The position numbers and the translations under genes are program-made. This document shows positions 16,074 to 24,752 of a DNA stretch of 34,598 bases, in pieces. This DNA is from Mesoaciditoga sp964503355 (GTDB lineage Bacteria; Thermotogota; Thermotogae; Mesoaciditogales; Mesoaciditogaceae), in assembly GCA_964503355.1 (NCBI GenBank), contig CAZCZS010000010.1, forward strand, positions 1-34,598, written 5' to 3'. Numbering within the stretch: position 1 is the stretch's first letter; the number at the start of each line of letters is the position of its first letter. Below the pieces are notes generated by a model. It had not been told where the DNA came from. It did not search any database and saw nothing but the letters and a program-made list of their open reading frames with translations.

Positions 16074-17327
16074 TTATTTTACACCGAGTATTTTGTTTAT
16101 CTGCTCTTGAGCGTATTGTAATGCTTGCTCTGGTGTCTTTTTGAGGAACATCGCATCGGAGACCGCGTTTCCAACTTTTTGTCTTATCGTGTACCATTGG
16201 GCTATTCCCGGATCGAAAGAACCGTATGGAATCTGAGATATCAAGACTTTTGCCATCGGATTTGAAGCGGAGTAATCCTTCCATGCTTGGGTATCCAAAG
16301 CGCTTTTCACAACCGGTAGATAACCCGTCTTTATAGCCCAGAATGCTTGAATTTCAGGCTTTAGAAGGAATTTTGTGAATTCCCATGCGGCCTTTTGTTG
16401 GGCTTGAGAGGCCGTTTTGAATATGGCGATATCCGTTCCGGCAAAAGGTGGAGCTTGCACTTTTCCCTTTGGAACAGGTGCTATCGTCCAAGAGAATTTG
16501 CCCCCCACACTTCTCGCCGTGTAAGATAAACCAGCAGAAGTGTCTATGTACATGGCTATTTTTCCGTTTCCAAAAGGTCCGTCGAGATATCCACCTTGAG
16601 CAAAGGTGGTGCCGCTCTTAACAAGATTTACCAACATCTTCAAAGTATCGAGGGCAACTTTGGAATCCAGATTTCCACGTTTGAAATCCGGAGTGAGTAT
16701 ATGACCTCCTTCTTGTCTCAAGAAAACTTCAAATGTATCGACCGTTGTTCTCAAACCGAGACCATATTGTATAACTTTCCCGTTGGAATCTTTGATGGTG
16801 AGCAATTTAGCGTCTTCGATCAATTCCGGAATGGTTCTGGGAATATCAAGGCCCGCGAGCATAAGGGCATCTGTGTTAACGTAGAGAACGTAAACGGATT
16901 TGTTGAAAGGAAGTGTGTATATCTTTCCATTCCAAGTATTCGCTTTGATAAAGGGAGCCCATATATCGTTCAATTGAGATTTCGAAAGGCCAACGTTTGG
17001 ATCATCTATGAAAGTTTGCATAGGCTGAATGACGTTGGATTTCATAAGCTGCGCTGTCCAGTTGGAATAAACTTGACTCATCGTCGGCAGTTGACCACTA
17101 ACGGCACCTGCAAGCAATTTTTGCACCAAAACGCCGTAATTTCCAACGTATATAGACTTAACTTCGATGTTTGGATGCTGAGCGTTGAATTCACTCACTA
17201 TCTGACTTAGAGCTTTTCCTTGAGCACCACCCATCGAATTCCAGAACGTCACGACCGTTTTGGCTGCAAAAGTACTCCCCATCAACAACAAGGATAAGGC
17301 CAAAACGACGATGAAAATCTTCTTCAT
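16074..17327 (-). CDS. extracellular solute-binding protein, sugar / glycerol-phosphate type (UgpB-like), orphan
   Basis: A 417-residue family 1 extracellular binding protein for carbohydrate ABC importers. The signal peptide MKKIFIVVLALSLLLMGSTF ends near TFA, with no lipobox cysteine. The mature part begins KTVVTFWNSMGG and includes the FNKSVYVLYVN and AAWEFTKFLL blocks usual for UgpB/MalE-like proteins. The ATG at 17327 is preferred over the TTG one codon earlier because AGGAGGG is then six bases away. No ATPase or permease for this class occurs in the window, so it must use distant partners or sense a ligand. The gene lies 30 bases after coaE. Confidence 0.88.
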   Translation of the reverse strand: MKKIFIVVLALSLLLMGSTFAAKTVVTFWNSMGGAQGKALSQIVSEFNAQHPNIEVKSIYVGNYGVLVQKLLAGAVSGQLPTMSQVYSNWTAQLMKSNVIQPMQTFIDDPNVGLSKSQLNDIWAPFIKANTWNGKIYTLPFNKSVYVLYVNTDALMLAGLDIPRTIPELIEDAKLLTIKDSNGKVIQYGLGLRTTVDTFEVFLRQEGGHILTPDFKRGNLDSKVALDTLKMLVNLVKSGTTFAQGGYLDGPFGNGKIAMYIDTSAGLSYTARSVGGKFSWTIAPVPKGKVQAPPFAGTDIAIFKTASQAQQKAAWEFTKFLLKPEIQAFWAIKTGYLPVVKSALDTQAWKDYSASNPMAKVLISQIPYGSFDPGIAQWYTIRQKVGNAVSDAMFLKKTPEQALQYAQEQINKILGVK

Positions 17328-17356
17328 CAAAATCCCTCCTTTTTTAATGATCCAGT

Positions 17357-17362
17357 ATTATA
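17357..17362 (-). promoter_or_regulatory. candidate -10 box for the orphan binding protein
   Basis: A perfect TATAAT on the minus strand (17362-17357) overlaps the coaE stop, 30 bases before the binding-protein start codon. No -35 match accompanies it. It would allow the binding protein to be expressed separately from coaE. Confidence 0.35.
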
Positions 17363-17951
17363 TTTTATCACTCCACGGCTTTAATTGCAACACCGTTGAA
17401 ACCTGTTTGAAAGTATGTTGCAAGCTCTTTGAAGTATCTATAACGTAATCGGCTCTTTTAAGAAATTCTTCCCTACTAAGTTGCGATTTTATCCTCGCAA
17501 TGGCTTCTTCCTCAGAAATATGATCCCTGTTCATCAGCCTTTTCACTCTTAATTCATCAGGACAATCCGTGACGATCACGTAATCCATGTATTCGTTTAA
17601 TTTCATTTCAAAAAGCACAGCCGCTTCCACGAAAATTTCTTTTTCATCTGAAAACGAGCGGATCTTCTCAAGAATCACTTCCACCATTCTTGGATGAAGG
17701 ATTGCGTTCAAACGTTCGAGTTTCTCACGGTCAGAAAAGACGATCTTTCCCAAATTTTTTCTGTTTATTTCACCGTTGGCATCAAAAGAGAGCCCAAATT
17801 TTTTCGCGATTAAAAACTTCATTTTTTCCTCTTTCAGAACCTCATGCCCAATCTCATCAGCGTCTAACACCACGTATCCTTTATCTTTTACGATCTTCGC
17901 AACAGTGCTTTTACCAGTTGCTATACCCCCAGTTATGGCTATTGACTTCAA
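17358..17951 (-). CDS. coaE: dephospho-CoA kinase
   Basis: Last enzyme of coenzyme A synthesis, phosphorylating the 3'-hydroxyl of dephospho-CoA with ATP. The P-loop GGIATGKST (residues 8-16) and the DADEIGHEV motif are characteristic, as are the LEAAVLFE-like FVEAAVLFE and the RMNRD-like MNRDHISEEEA segment. I place the start at the TTG at 17951 (protein MKSIAITGG), eight bases after AGGAG. A GTG two codons earlier is also in frame but sits only two bases from it. The protein has 197 residues, a normal length. It diverges from the osmC-like gene. Confidence 0.9.
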   Translation of the reverse strand: MKSIAITGGIATGKSTVAKIVKDKGYVVLDADEIGHEVLKEEKMKFLIAKKFGLSFDANGEINRKNLGKIVFSDREKLERLNAILHPRMVEVILEKIRSFSDEKEIFVEAAVLFEMKLNEYMDYVIVTDCPDELRVKRLMNRDHISEEEAIARIKSQLSREEFLKRADYVIDTSKSLQHTFKQVSTVLQLKPWSDKI

Positions 17952-17967
17952 AAACACTTCTCCTTTC

Positions 17968-17976
17968 TGGTATAAT
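17968..17976 (+). promoter_or_regulatory. extended -10 promoter of the osmC-like gene
   Basis: TGGTATAAT is a perfect extended -10 match, 35 bases before the ATG at 18011. It overlaps the upstream region of the divergent coaE gene. No -35 at a normal distance is seen. Confidence 0.6.
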
Positions 17977-18010
17977 CTCTTTCGACAATACGATCAAAAC
18001 GGAGGGAAAA

Positions 18011-18421
18011 ATGAGCTTAAAACTTGAATGGAATGAAAATATGAAATTCACCGCTTACACTCCTTCTGGCCATGAAGTGAAACTCGATTCATCTTCGAAA
18101 AGTGGTGGAAATGATAGCGCAGCTCGTCCTATGGAATTGCTTTTGGTTTCTCTGGTCGGATGTACGGGTATGGATGTCATATCCATATTGAGAAAGATGA
18201 AAGCACTCCCCGAAGACTTCAGAATAGAAGTGGAATCGGAACGTGCTCCGCAACATCCAAAGATCTTCACCAAAATTCACCTCAAGTACATTTTCAAAAA
18301 TGCACCTTCCCGCGAAAAGGCTCAAAAGGCCGTTGAGCTTTCTCAAAACAAATATTGCAGCGCTTCTGCCATGATTAAAAAGGCTTCCGCTTTGACCTAT
18401 GAGTTGATCTTTGAAAGTTGA
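18011..18421 (+). CDS. OsmC/Ohr-family protein
   Basis: A 136-residue OsmC-like protein. This family reduces organic hydroperoxides with two conserved cysteines, both present here: Cys51 in LVGCTGMD and Cys116 in KYCSASAM. The N-terminal SARPMELLLVSL motif is standard for the YhfA/OsmC subgroup. GGAGGG at 18001 precedes the ATG by four bases. The gene has its own extended -10 promoter. Its 3' end overlaps the 3' end of the convergent ligA by 25 bases. Whether the physiological substrate is a peroxide is not shown. Confidence 0.9.
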   Translation: MSLKLEWNENMKFTAYTPSGHEVKLDSSSKSGGNDSAARPMELLLVSLVGCTGMDVISILRKMKALPEDFRIEVESERAPQHPKIFTKIHLKYIFKNAPSREKAQKAVELSQNKYCSASAMIKKASALTYELIFES

Positions 18422-20412
18422 GTGACGAGCTGCTCAAGCTCGTCTTCATTTAAAACTCTAACTCCAAGCTTTTTCGCTTTATCTAACTTTGAGCCAGGAT
18501 TCTTTCCTACGATGAGAAAATCTGTCTTTGAAGAAACGGTAGAAGTGACTTCTGCACCCAGTCGTACAAGGCGTTCCTTCATCGCACTTCTTGGAACGGA
18601 AAGTGTTCCCGTTATCACGAATTTCAACCCTTTTAGGGGTTGAAGAAGGTCTTCTGTTTTTGAAGAAACTCCCACTCCGTGGAAAAGGAGCTTTTGGATC
18701 ATCTTCTTAGTCTCATTCATGGAAAAGAATTTGACTATCGATTCGGCCACCTTTTCTCCTATTCCATCTATTTCCATAAGTGAGCTTTTATCTGCGTTCA
18801 CGAGTTCGCTAAGCGTCTTGAATTTTTTCTCAAGCAGCAACGCCGTGCCTTCACCTACCATTGGAATTCCCAAAGCTGTTATCACTTTATGAAGGGGTGC
18901 TCGCTTGGATTTTTCTATTTCTTTTATGAGATTCTCAGCTGATTTTTTTCCCATCTTTTCCAATTTCGCGATCTCTTCGGCTTTTAGAGTGTAGATATCG
19001 GACGGATCTTTAAGCAACCCCATTTTCACCAATCTCTTTACCAATTTTTTTCCCAATCCCCTTATGTCCATGGCCTTACGAGAGGCAAAATTTTCAATCC
19101 ACGCTTCTAATTTTGCCGGGCAATAAGGGTTAAGACATCTTATAGCGACATCTTTTTCATCCAATTTTCCCACGGGCCCTCCACACACAGGGCACTTGGT
19201 GGGGATTTCCACTTTTCTTTCACTTCCATTTCTTTCTTCAACGATGGGCTTAACAACTTGGGGAATTATCTCGCCAGCTTTTTCAACTATCACAACATCA
19301 CCAATGCGGATGTCCCTCTTTTGCACGTAATCGAAATTGTGCAACGAAGCCCTTTTAACAAGGGTGCCCGCGAGTTTTACAGGCTCTAATTGAGCAACTG
19401 GTGTCAAAACGCCAGTTCTTCCCACTTGAATTTTCACATCGTTTATCCGAGTTCTAACCTGCTCTGGAGGAAATTTATAGGCTATAGCCCATCTTGGATA
19501 CTTGGCGGTAAAGCCCAATTTTTCTTGGTAGGAAAAGTCGTTAACCTTTATAACCGCTCCATCTATTGGAAAATCCACTTCATGTTTTCGATTTTGACAC
19601 CACGTGAGATATTCACGTACCTGTGTGAGATCGTGCGCCAATTTCGATTCTTCATTTACCTTAAAACCCAATTTTTTCATGTAATTTAGCGCATCCCATT
19701 GCGTCTTGACTCCGTATTTTTGTGGAGAGATTAAAGTGTATATGAAAGAATCTAGATGACGTTTCGCCACCTCAAAAGTGTTCAATTGTCTTAAGGTACC
19801 CGCCGCCGCATTTCTTGGATTGGCAAAAAGAGGCAAATTTTCTTTTTCTCTTTGTGAGTTCAATTTTTTGAACTCGCCGTACGACATGTATACCTCTCCT
19901 CTCACTTCTAAACTGATCTTTTCTTGAAGAATGAGAGGAATGGTGCGAATCATTTTGACGTTTTCGGTGACGTCTTCGCCTACTTTTCCATCTCCTCGCG
20001 TTGCGGCTAAAGTTAGTTCTCCATTTTCGTAAACAAGACGAATAGAAAGACCGTCTATCTTCATTTCACAAACGTAATCAACTTGTGAAACCGAGAGCAG
20101 TTTTTTAACCCTTTTATCAAACTCGATCAGATCGTCTACAGAGTAAGAATTATCGAGACTGTACATGAAAGAAGGGTGATTAACGCTCTTAAAACCTTCC
20201 AATATCTTGTATCCAACTCTTTGGGTTGGAGAAGAAGGAGAGGCAAGTTGTGGATACTCTTTCTCAAGTTCCAAAAGTTCTTTCATCAAAGAATCGTACT
20301 CGTAATCGGTTATGATCGGATCGTTCAAAGTGTAATAACGATAATTATGGTACTCTATTTCCCTTCTCAGCTTTTCCACTCTTTCTTTTACGCTTTTTGG
20401 AACCTCTTTCAA
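18397..20412 (-). CDS. ligA: NAD-dependent DNA ligase
   Basis: Essential ligase that seals nicks using NAD+. The 671 residues show the full architecture. Domain Ia has YHNYRYY and DPIITDYEYD. The adenylation domain has the nucleophile Lys118 in MKIDG. An OB fold follows, then a Cys4 zinc finger (Cys407, Cys410, Cys426, Cys431), helix-hairpin-helix repeats (about 445-585) and a C-terminal BRCT domain beginning LKGLKFVITGTL. The start is TTG at 20412 with GGTGAT five bases upstream, 13 bases after the HD-GYP stop. It is the last gene of the long minus-strand operon. No terminator separates it from the convergent osmC-like gene. Confidence 0.96.
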   Translation of the reverse strand: MKEVPKSVKERVEKLRREIEYHNYRYYTLNDPIITDYEYDSLMKELLELEKEYPQLASPSSPTQRVGYKILEGFKSVNHPSFMYSLDNSYSVDDLIEFDKRVKKLLSVSQVDYVCEMKIDGLSIRLVYENGELTLAATRGDGKVGEDVTENVKMIRTIPLILQEKISLEVRGEVYMSYGEFKKLNSQREKENLPLFANPRNAAAGTLRQLNTFEVAKRHLDSFIYTLISPQKYGVKTQWDALNYMKKLGFKVNEESKLAHDLTQVREYLTWCQNRKHEVDFPIDGAVIKVNDFSYQEKLGFTAKYPRWAIAYKFPPEQVRTRINDVKIQVGRTGVLTPVAQLEPVKLAGTLVKRASLHNFDYVQKRDIRIGDVVIVEKAGEIIPQVVKPIVEERNGSERKVEIPTKCPVCGGPVGKLDEKDVAIRCLNPYCPAKLEAWIENFASRKAMDIRGLGKKLVKRLVKMGLLKDPSDIYTLKAEEIAKLEKMGKKSAENLIKEIEKSKRAPLHKVITALGIPMVGEGTALLLEKKFKTLSELVNADKSSLMEIDGIGEKVAESIVKFFSMNETKKMIQKLLFHGVGVSSKTEDLLQPLKGLKFVITGTLSVPRSAMKERLVRLGAEVTSTVSSKTDFLIVGKNPGSKLDKAKKLGVRVLNEDELEQLVTQLSKINS

Positions 20413-20425
20413 CTCACATCACCAC

Positions 20426-22537
20426 TCACTTTGCAAAAGTTTCGTATATTCTTGAAAATTCAAGATGCTCCCTTTCAAACACCTTCAAAACCTCAGGATC
20501 GAAATGTTCCGGCATCGTCCTTCCATCGCCTTTCGTTATGATCTCCACAGCCTTTTTATGGCTAAAGGCCACTTTGTATCTTCTTGGAGATCTTAAAGCA
20601 TCGTAAACATCGGATATCGCGACTATTCTAGCTTCTATTGGGATCTCGTTTCCTTTCAATCCATCCGGATAACCACTTCCATCGTACTTTTCGTGATGAT
20701 AACGTGCTATGTTTCTGGCCATTTCAAGAAAAGGTGCGTCTCCCAAAAGTTTTTCACCGTATATGGTGTGCTTTTTCATCTCTTCGAACTCTTCGTAAGT
20801 GAGAGGACCGTTTTTTATTAAGATTTCGCGTGGCACTTTTAGTTTTCCGATATCGTGAATCATCGCGTATATTCCTATTTGTTCCACAAAGGTGTCAGAC
20901 ATTCCAAGCTTCTTGGCTATCAACTCGCTGTACTTTCCAACTCTTTGAACATGCGAGCCCGTTTCATAATCGTATATTTCACTTATCTCAGCGAACTTTT
21001 CAGCCAGATATACGTAAGAATTTCTCAGTTCTTCTATCATCCTGTTTGAATTCAAAACCGCCGCGAAGTGAGCGGAAAAATTCGTGATGTATTCCATCTC
21101 TTCCTCTCTTGGAACGCGTTTGTTAAACATCATCACGAGCAAAGCGATGGGATTTGAGCCGAAAAGTATGGGTATTACGTGATAATTTTTACCATCTTTG
21201 TTTATCGTCGTCGGAATGCCCTCCATGAGTTTGGTCTTCACCACCCCAAGTGGGGGAATTTCGAACTTTTTTCCCTGTGCGTCGACGACGCTTATTTCCT
21301 CTCCCCTTATATCAAGCAAGGCGGCACCTTCACAAGCGTAGATGTTTATTATCTTATCCAAAAGAATGCTCGCGGCTTCATTCGCATCACTCGATAAGGC
21401 GATGAGCTTGGAAGAATCGGAAAGATCTTTTAATCGAGATGACTCCACGGCAAGACTGTTTGAAAGCTTCTCCACGTCTTCGTAAGAAGCCTCTAACTCT
21501 TCATTTGTGGCTTTTAATTCTTCAAGATGGGCGGTTATATCTTGAGCCATTTCCACTATTTTTAGGTAGATCTCCTCGGTTTCACGAAATTTTTTTGCTT
21601 TCTTTTCCAGCTCTGGATTGATTTCGAGGATCATATTTCTTAAATCCAAACTCGATGCTATAGACGAGAGTGCACCGATGGAGTTGGCGATCTTGGTGGA
21701 CGACATCCAAAATGATAAAAAGATAATACTCATCACCACTGAAAAGATAAGAATTCCTTTCCAAAGAGAAGAAGTCAATTCTTTGGAGATGCTGGAATAA
21801 GGAAGAAGAAAGACGAGATCGTACGAAGTGTTGGAATTTATTCCGATTTTTTTCATAAAATCATCGTACTTTTCGAAATAAGTCAGATATTCGTTTCCAT
21901 TCAACTCTACCAATTCATTTGGGTATATTCTTTTCATGAGTTGATCTGAAGGATAGACGTTCTTACCATTTTTTAGAATCAAAAAATGCTTATTCGTCAT
22001 TCTAGATGCGAGCATGGAAAAGAATCTGTACTCTTTGAATATGATTCCTCCAACTTTTACATCGTTACCACTTTGAATGGCAACGCTCACGGTTACAACG
22101 GCATCGTGAAGATATTCAGAGTGGAATTCGTTTCCAACAACTTTGAACATGGAAGACATCGATGAAACAAACCAAGGTCTTGCTGAGGGAACAAAAGAGG
22201 AATCAAGCGTTTTTACATGAGGATACGTGTAATTTTTTCCGTTGATGAATGCAAAAGCCCAATCCGAACTGTAATCATCTCGCATATTTCTCAAAACATC
22301 TTCAATGTTATCCTTGCTCAAGGAGATTCTGTAAACGTAGATGGGTAAAGAACCGGAAAAAGTATGCATTATCCCTTCGACAGTTTCTTTCATGGAAGAG
22401 TCGAACTCTTCAACCTCTTTTGAGATCATGGAATTTCTTTTCAAATGAAAATTTCCCACTTCAAACCAAAAAAACGCCGTAACTGCCATCGCCAAGACGA
22501 CGAAAAACCAGATCGTAAGGTATGTTTTCAGCTTCAT
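20426..22537 (-). CDS. membrane-bound HD-GYP phosphodiesterase with extracytoplasmic sensor and GAF domain
   Basis: A 703-residue signalling protein. A membrane segment (about 6-26) is followed by an extracytoplasmic, Cache-like sensor (about 28-256; note ARPWF and AVVTVSVAI). A second membrane segment (257-279) and a coiled coil (about 308-373) come next, then a GAF-like domain (about 375-495). The C-terminal HD-GYP domain (about 508-690) has HDIGK (His561, Asp562) and the HHEKYDGSGYPDGLKG signature (614-629). All these metal and GYP residues are intact, so c-di-GMP hydrolysis is likely. The ATG at 22537 with GGAGG seven bases upstream is preferred over the GTG two codons earlier. No GGDEF cyclase is in the window. 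Confidence 0.88.
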   Translation of the reverse strand: MKLKTYLTIWFFVVLAMAVTAFFWFEVGNFHLKRNSMISKEVEEFDSSMKETVEGIMHTFSGSLPIYVYRISLSKDNIEDVLRNMRDDYSSDWAFAFINGKNYTYPHVKTLDSSFVPSARPWFVSSMSSMFKVVGNEFHSEYLHDAVVTVSVAIQSGNDVKVGGIIFKEYRFFSMLASRMTNKHFLILKNGKNVYPSDQLMKRIYPNELVELNGNEYLTYFEKYDDFMKKIGINSNTSYDLVFLLPYSSISKELTSSLWKGILIFSVVMSIIFLSFWMSSTKIANSIGALSSIASSLDLRNMILEINPELEKKAKKFRETEEIYLKIVEMAQDITAHLEELKATNEELEASYEDVEKLSNSLAVESSRLKDLSDSSKLIALSSDANEAASILLDKIINIYACEGAALLDIRGEEISVVDAQGKKFEIPPLGVVKTKLMEGIPTTINKDGKNYHVIPILFGSNPIALLVMMFNKRVPREEEMEYITNFSAHFAAVLNSNRMIEELRNSYVYLAEKFAEISEIYDYETGSHVQRVGKYSELIAKKLGMSDTFVEQIGIYAMIHDIGKLKVPREILIKNGPLTYEEFEEMKKHTIYGEKLLGDAPFLEMARNIARYHHEKYDGSGYPDGLKGNEIPIEARIVAISDVYDALRSPRRYKVAFSHKKAVEIITKGDGRTMPEHFDPEVLKVFEREHLEFSRIYETFAK

Positions 22538-22539
22538 CG

Positions 22540-23781
22540 TCACTCCTCCAGCAAATAAGTCAGGGGTGGAATTGGACTCACTTCCTCTCTCTTGATAAGT
22601 CCAAAATTGGCGTACATTGGCTTTAATTTTGGGGTTTTTCTAACGTAATCCAACAACGCTCCAATCATCGTATTTCTCGGTAAGATTATTGGATCCTTTC
22701 CCTTTAAAATTCTAATGATATTCACAGCGGTAAAAAGTCCAGAAGCTATGGATTCAACGTATCCTTCCACTCCTGTTATCTGTCCTGCAAAGAAAATCTT
22801 CTTGTTTTTTTTAGACCTAAAATAGTCGTCCATCGTCTCGTACGGCTCAAAATAAACGTTGGCATGCATGACTCCATATCTAACTATTTCGACTTTTCTC
22901 AAGGCGGGAATCATTCGAATAACTCTCTTCTGTTCGGGCCACTTAAGGCGTGTTTGAAAGCCCACCAAGTTGAAAAGTCTTCCAACGGAATCATCCCTTC
23001 TCAATTGGACAACCGCATGGTATCTTTCACCATTTTTCGACAAACCAACAGGTTTAAGCGGTCCATATCTCATGGCGTCCACTCCGCTACGCGCTATTTC
23101 TTCTATCGGTTGACACCTTGAAAAGAGAAGCTTTCTATCAAAACCTTCAATGGGTAACACTTCAGCATTCACAAGGGCATTCCTAAAAGCGAGATACTCT
23201 TCCTTATTCATCGGACAATTCAAGTAATCCGTACCTTCTTGATATCTGTTGGCAAAAAAAGCTTTTGACATATCTATGCTTTCAGCCGTTACAACCGGAG
23301 CCACCGCATCAAAAAAATGGGCTCCTTTGCCAAATTCTTTTTCCAACCAAGCGTATAAAGCCTCAGAAGTTGCTGGACCAGTCGCAACAACCCAAATATC
23401 GTCATCGGAAGGTATAAACTTTACCTCTTCTCTAACGATCTTCACATTTGGCATTTTTTTTAAAGTGGATGTTATGTCTTCAGAGAAAGCCTCCCTATCA
23501 ACCACCAAAGCTTTCCCGCCCGGTATCGCATGACGACGGGCTATTTTCAACACAAAAGAATCCAGGACTTCCAACTCTCTTTTTAAAAGGCCGGAAGCGT
23601 TTTTGATTGGATCCATGGATTTAAGAGAATTCGAACACACGAGCTCGCCCAACTTGTCCGTTTTATGAACTCCACTTTTAACTTTAGGTCTCATCTCATG
23701 GATGATCACATCATAGCCCCTTGAGGCGAGCTGATAGGCTATTTCCGAACCTGCCAGTCCTCCACCTATTACGTGAATCAC
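22540..23781 (-). CDS. trmFO: methylenetetrahydrofolate-tRNA-(uracil-5-)-methyltransferase TrmFO
   Basis: Folate/FAD-dependent enzyme that makes 5-methyluridine at position 54 of tRNA. The N-terminal FAD-binding GGGLAGSE (residues 6-13) is followed by HEMRP and the conserved ELVCSNSLKS, with Cys49 as a probable catalytic cysteine. A second conserved cysteine lies in FSRCQPIEEIARSG. The closing ITGVEGYVESIASG is also typical. At 413 residues it is slightly shorter than the usual 430-440. The start is GTG at 23781, eight bases after GGAGG, and overlaps the stop of the RsbW-like gene by four bases. Confidence 0.95.
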   Translation of the reverse strand: MIHVIGGGLAGSEIAYQLASRGYDVIIHEMRPKVKSGVHKTDKLGELVCSNSLKSMDPIKNASGLLKRELEVLDSFVLKIARRHAIPGGKALVVDREAFSEDITSTLKKMPNVKIVREEVKFIPSDDDIWVVATGPATSEALYAWLEKEFGKGAHFFDAVAPVVTAESIDMSKAFFANRYQEGTDYLNCPMNKEEYLAFRNALVNAEVLPIEGFDRKLLFSRCQPIEEIARSGVDAMRYGPLKPVGLSKNGERYHAVVQLRRDDSVGRLFNLVGFQTRLKWPEQKRVIRMIPALRKVEIVRYGVMHANVYFEPYETMDDYFRSKKNKKIFFAGQITGVEGYVESIASGLFTAVNIIRILKGKDPIILPRNTMIGALLDYVRKTPKLKPMYANFGLIKREEVSPIPPLTYLLEE

Positions 23782-24191
23782 TTAATTTTCCTCCGAAGAA
23801 CGAGGCTATTTCCTTTGCAGACTTTTTCGTATTCCCAACTGTCTACAAGGTTTCTTATGAGGTAAAGTCCAAGTCCACCTTCCCGTGGTTGAGAAAGGGA
23901 ACGAGGTTTTAACTTACCCAAATCCACTTTTGGTCCAAAATCCCTTATCCGTATTTCAAAGATGTCATCTTTCACTTCAAGTGTGCATGAGATCAACTTG
24001 GAAGCGTCGAATTTGTAAGTGTGTTCGATCACGTTTACCACCGCTTCAGAGATGGCCAACTCAAGATCGTACACCATATTTTCATCCTTTACTCCATTTG
24101 AACTTAGAAGATTTCTCAAGACACATCTAATTGATTTCACAACCTTAACGGACGCTGGAACCACGATAACGGCTTTTTTGAAATCGCTCAA
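23778..24191 (-). CDS. RsbW/SpoIIAB-like anti-sigma factor kinase (HATPase)
   Basis: A 137-residue single-domain GHKL ATPase of the anti-sigma factor/serine kinase type. The N box is AISEAVVNVIEH (Glu49, Asn53), the G1 box RDFGPKVD (Asp84) and the G2 box GGLGLYLIRNLVD (105-117). In the known systems such proteins bind a sigma factor and phosphorylate an STAS-domain antagonist. Neither an STAS protein nor a sigma factor is encoded beside it, so the partner is unknown. The TTG at 24191 has AGGAGG six bases upstream. It sits between the PucR-type protein and trmFO in the same operon. Confidence 0.85.
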   Translation of the reverse strand: MSDFKKAVIVVPASVKVVKSIRCVLRNLLSSNGVKDENMVYDLELAISEAVVNVIEHTYKFDASKLISCTLEVKDDIFEIRIRDFGPKVDLGKLKPRSLSQPREGGLGLYLIRNLVDSWEYEKVCKGNSLVLRRKIK

Positions 24192-24206
24192 TTGAAACCT
24201 CCTTTT

Positions 24207-24752
24207 TCATTTGTCGAATTTGCTCAGCATGGAATAGAGTTCTACGGCGTCTTTGAACTTCTTCGGATCCAAACCGGTTAACTCCTTTATCTTGTTCAAA
24301 CGATACAGCACCGTATTTCTATGAACGTTCATGGCCATAGCCGTTTTTATCACACTTGAGTCGTTTTCGAAAAAAAGTCGTAGCGTTTCAGCCAAATCCG
24401 GATTTATCTCGTTTTCTCTTACTTCTTTATCGAAAACGCTAAATTTTCTCTGTGCACACTTTATGTTCTTTAAAATGAGATTGATATACGTTTCCTCAGA
24501 GAAATCGTATCCAACTAAGATCACCGCCATTGGCTTTGAATACAACGTCACGGGAATGATCAAAACGTTTCCTTGTGCACGCATCATGTTAACTCTAACC
24601 TTTGTTTTCAAAGCTATGAGAGCGGCTTCTTTCAGTTCTGCGCTGACTTCAAAAGTCGAAAAAACGGTTTCTCCAGCCGTCGAGAGAATGGCTATTTCTC
24701 CACCTATCGTGTCTTTAAGCTCTTTTGAGATGTCGCTGTAAAACGAATTCAT
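24207..24752 (-). CDS. PucR/CdaR-type helix-turn-helix protein
   Basis: A 181-residue regulator-like protein. The C-terminal segment (about 118-175) is a PucR-type HTH domain, with LAETLRLFFENDSSVIKTAM followed by NVHRNTVLYRLNKIKELTG. The N-terminal 100 residues look like a small alpha/beta sensory (GAF-like) domain (EIAILSTAGETVFSTF, IIPVTLYSKPMAVILVG) whose ligand I cannot name. It is much shorter than classical PucR or CdaR (about 370-550 residues). The ATG at 24752 has GAGGAG nine bases upstream and gives a 38-base overlap with queH. The open frame continues to 24788 without a ribosome binding site. Confidence 0.78.
   Translation of the reverse strand: MNSFYSDISKELKDTIGGEIAILSTAGETVFSTFEVSAELKEAALIALKTKVRVNMMRAQGNVLIIPVTLYSKPMAVILVGYDFSEETYINLILKNIKCAQRKFSVFDKEVRENEINPDLAETLRLFFENDSSVIKTAMAMNVHRNTVLYRLNKIKELTGLDPKKFKDAVELYSMLSKFDK

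Noticed and set aside
16591..16609. 7-bp inverted repeat CCACCTT/AAGGTGG inside the orphan binding-protein gene
   Set aside because: A 7-bp stem is expected by chance many times in a window this size.
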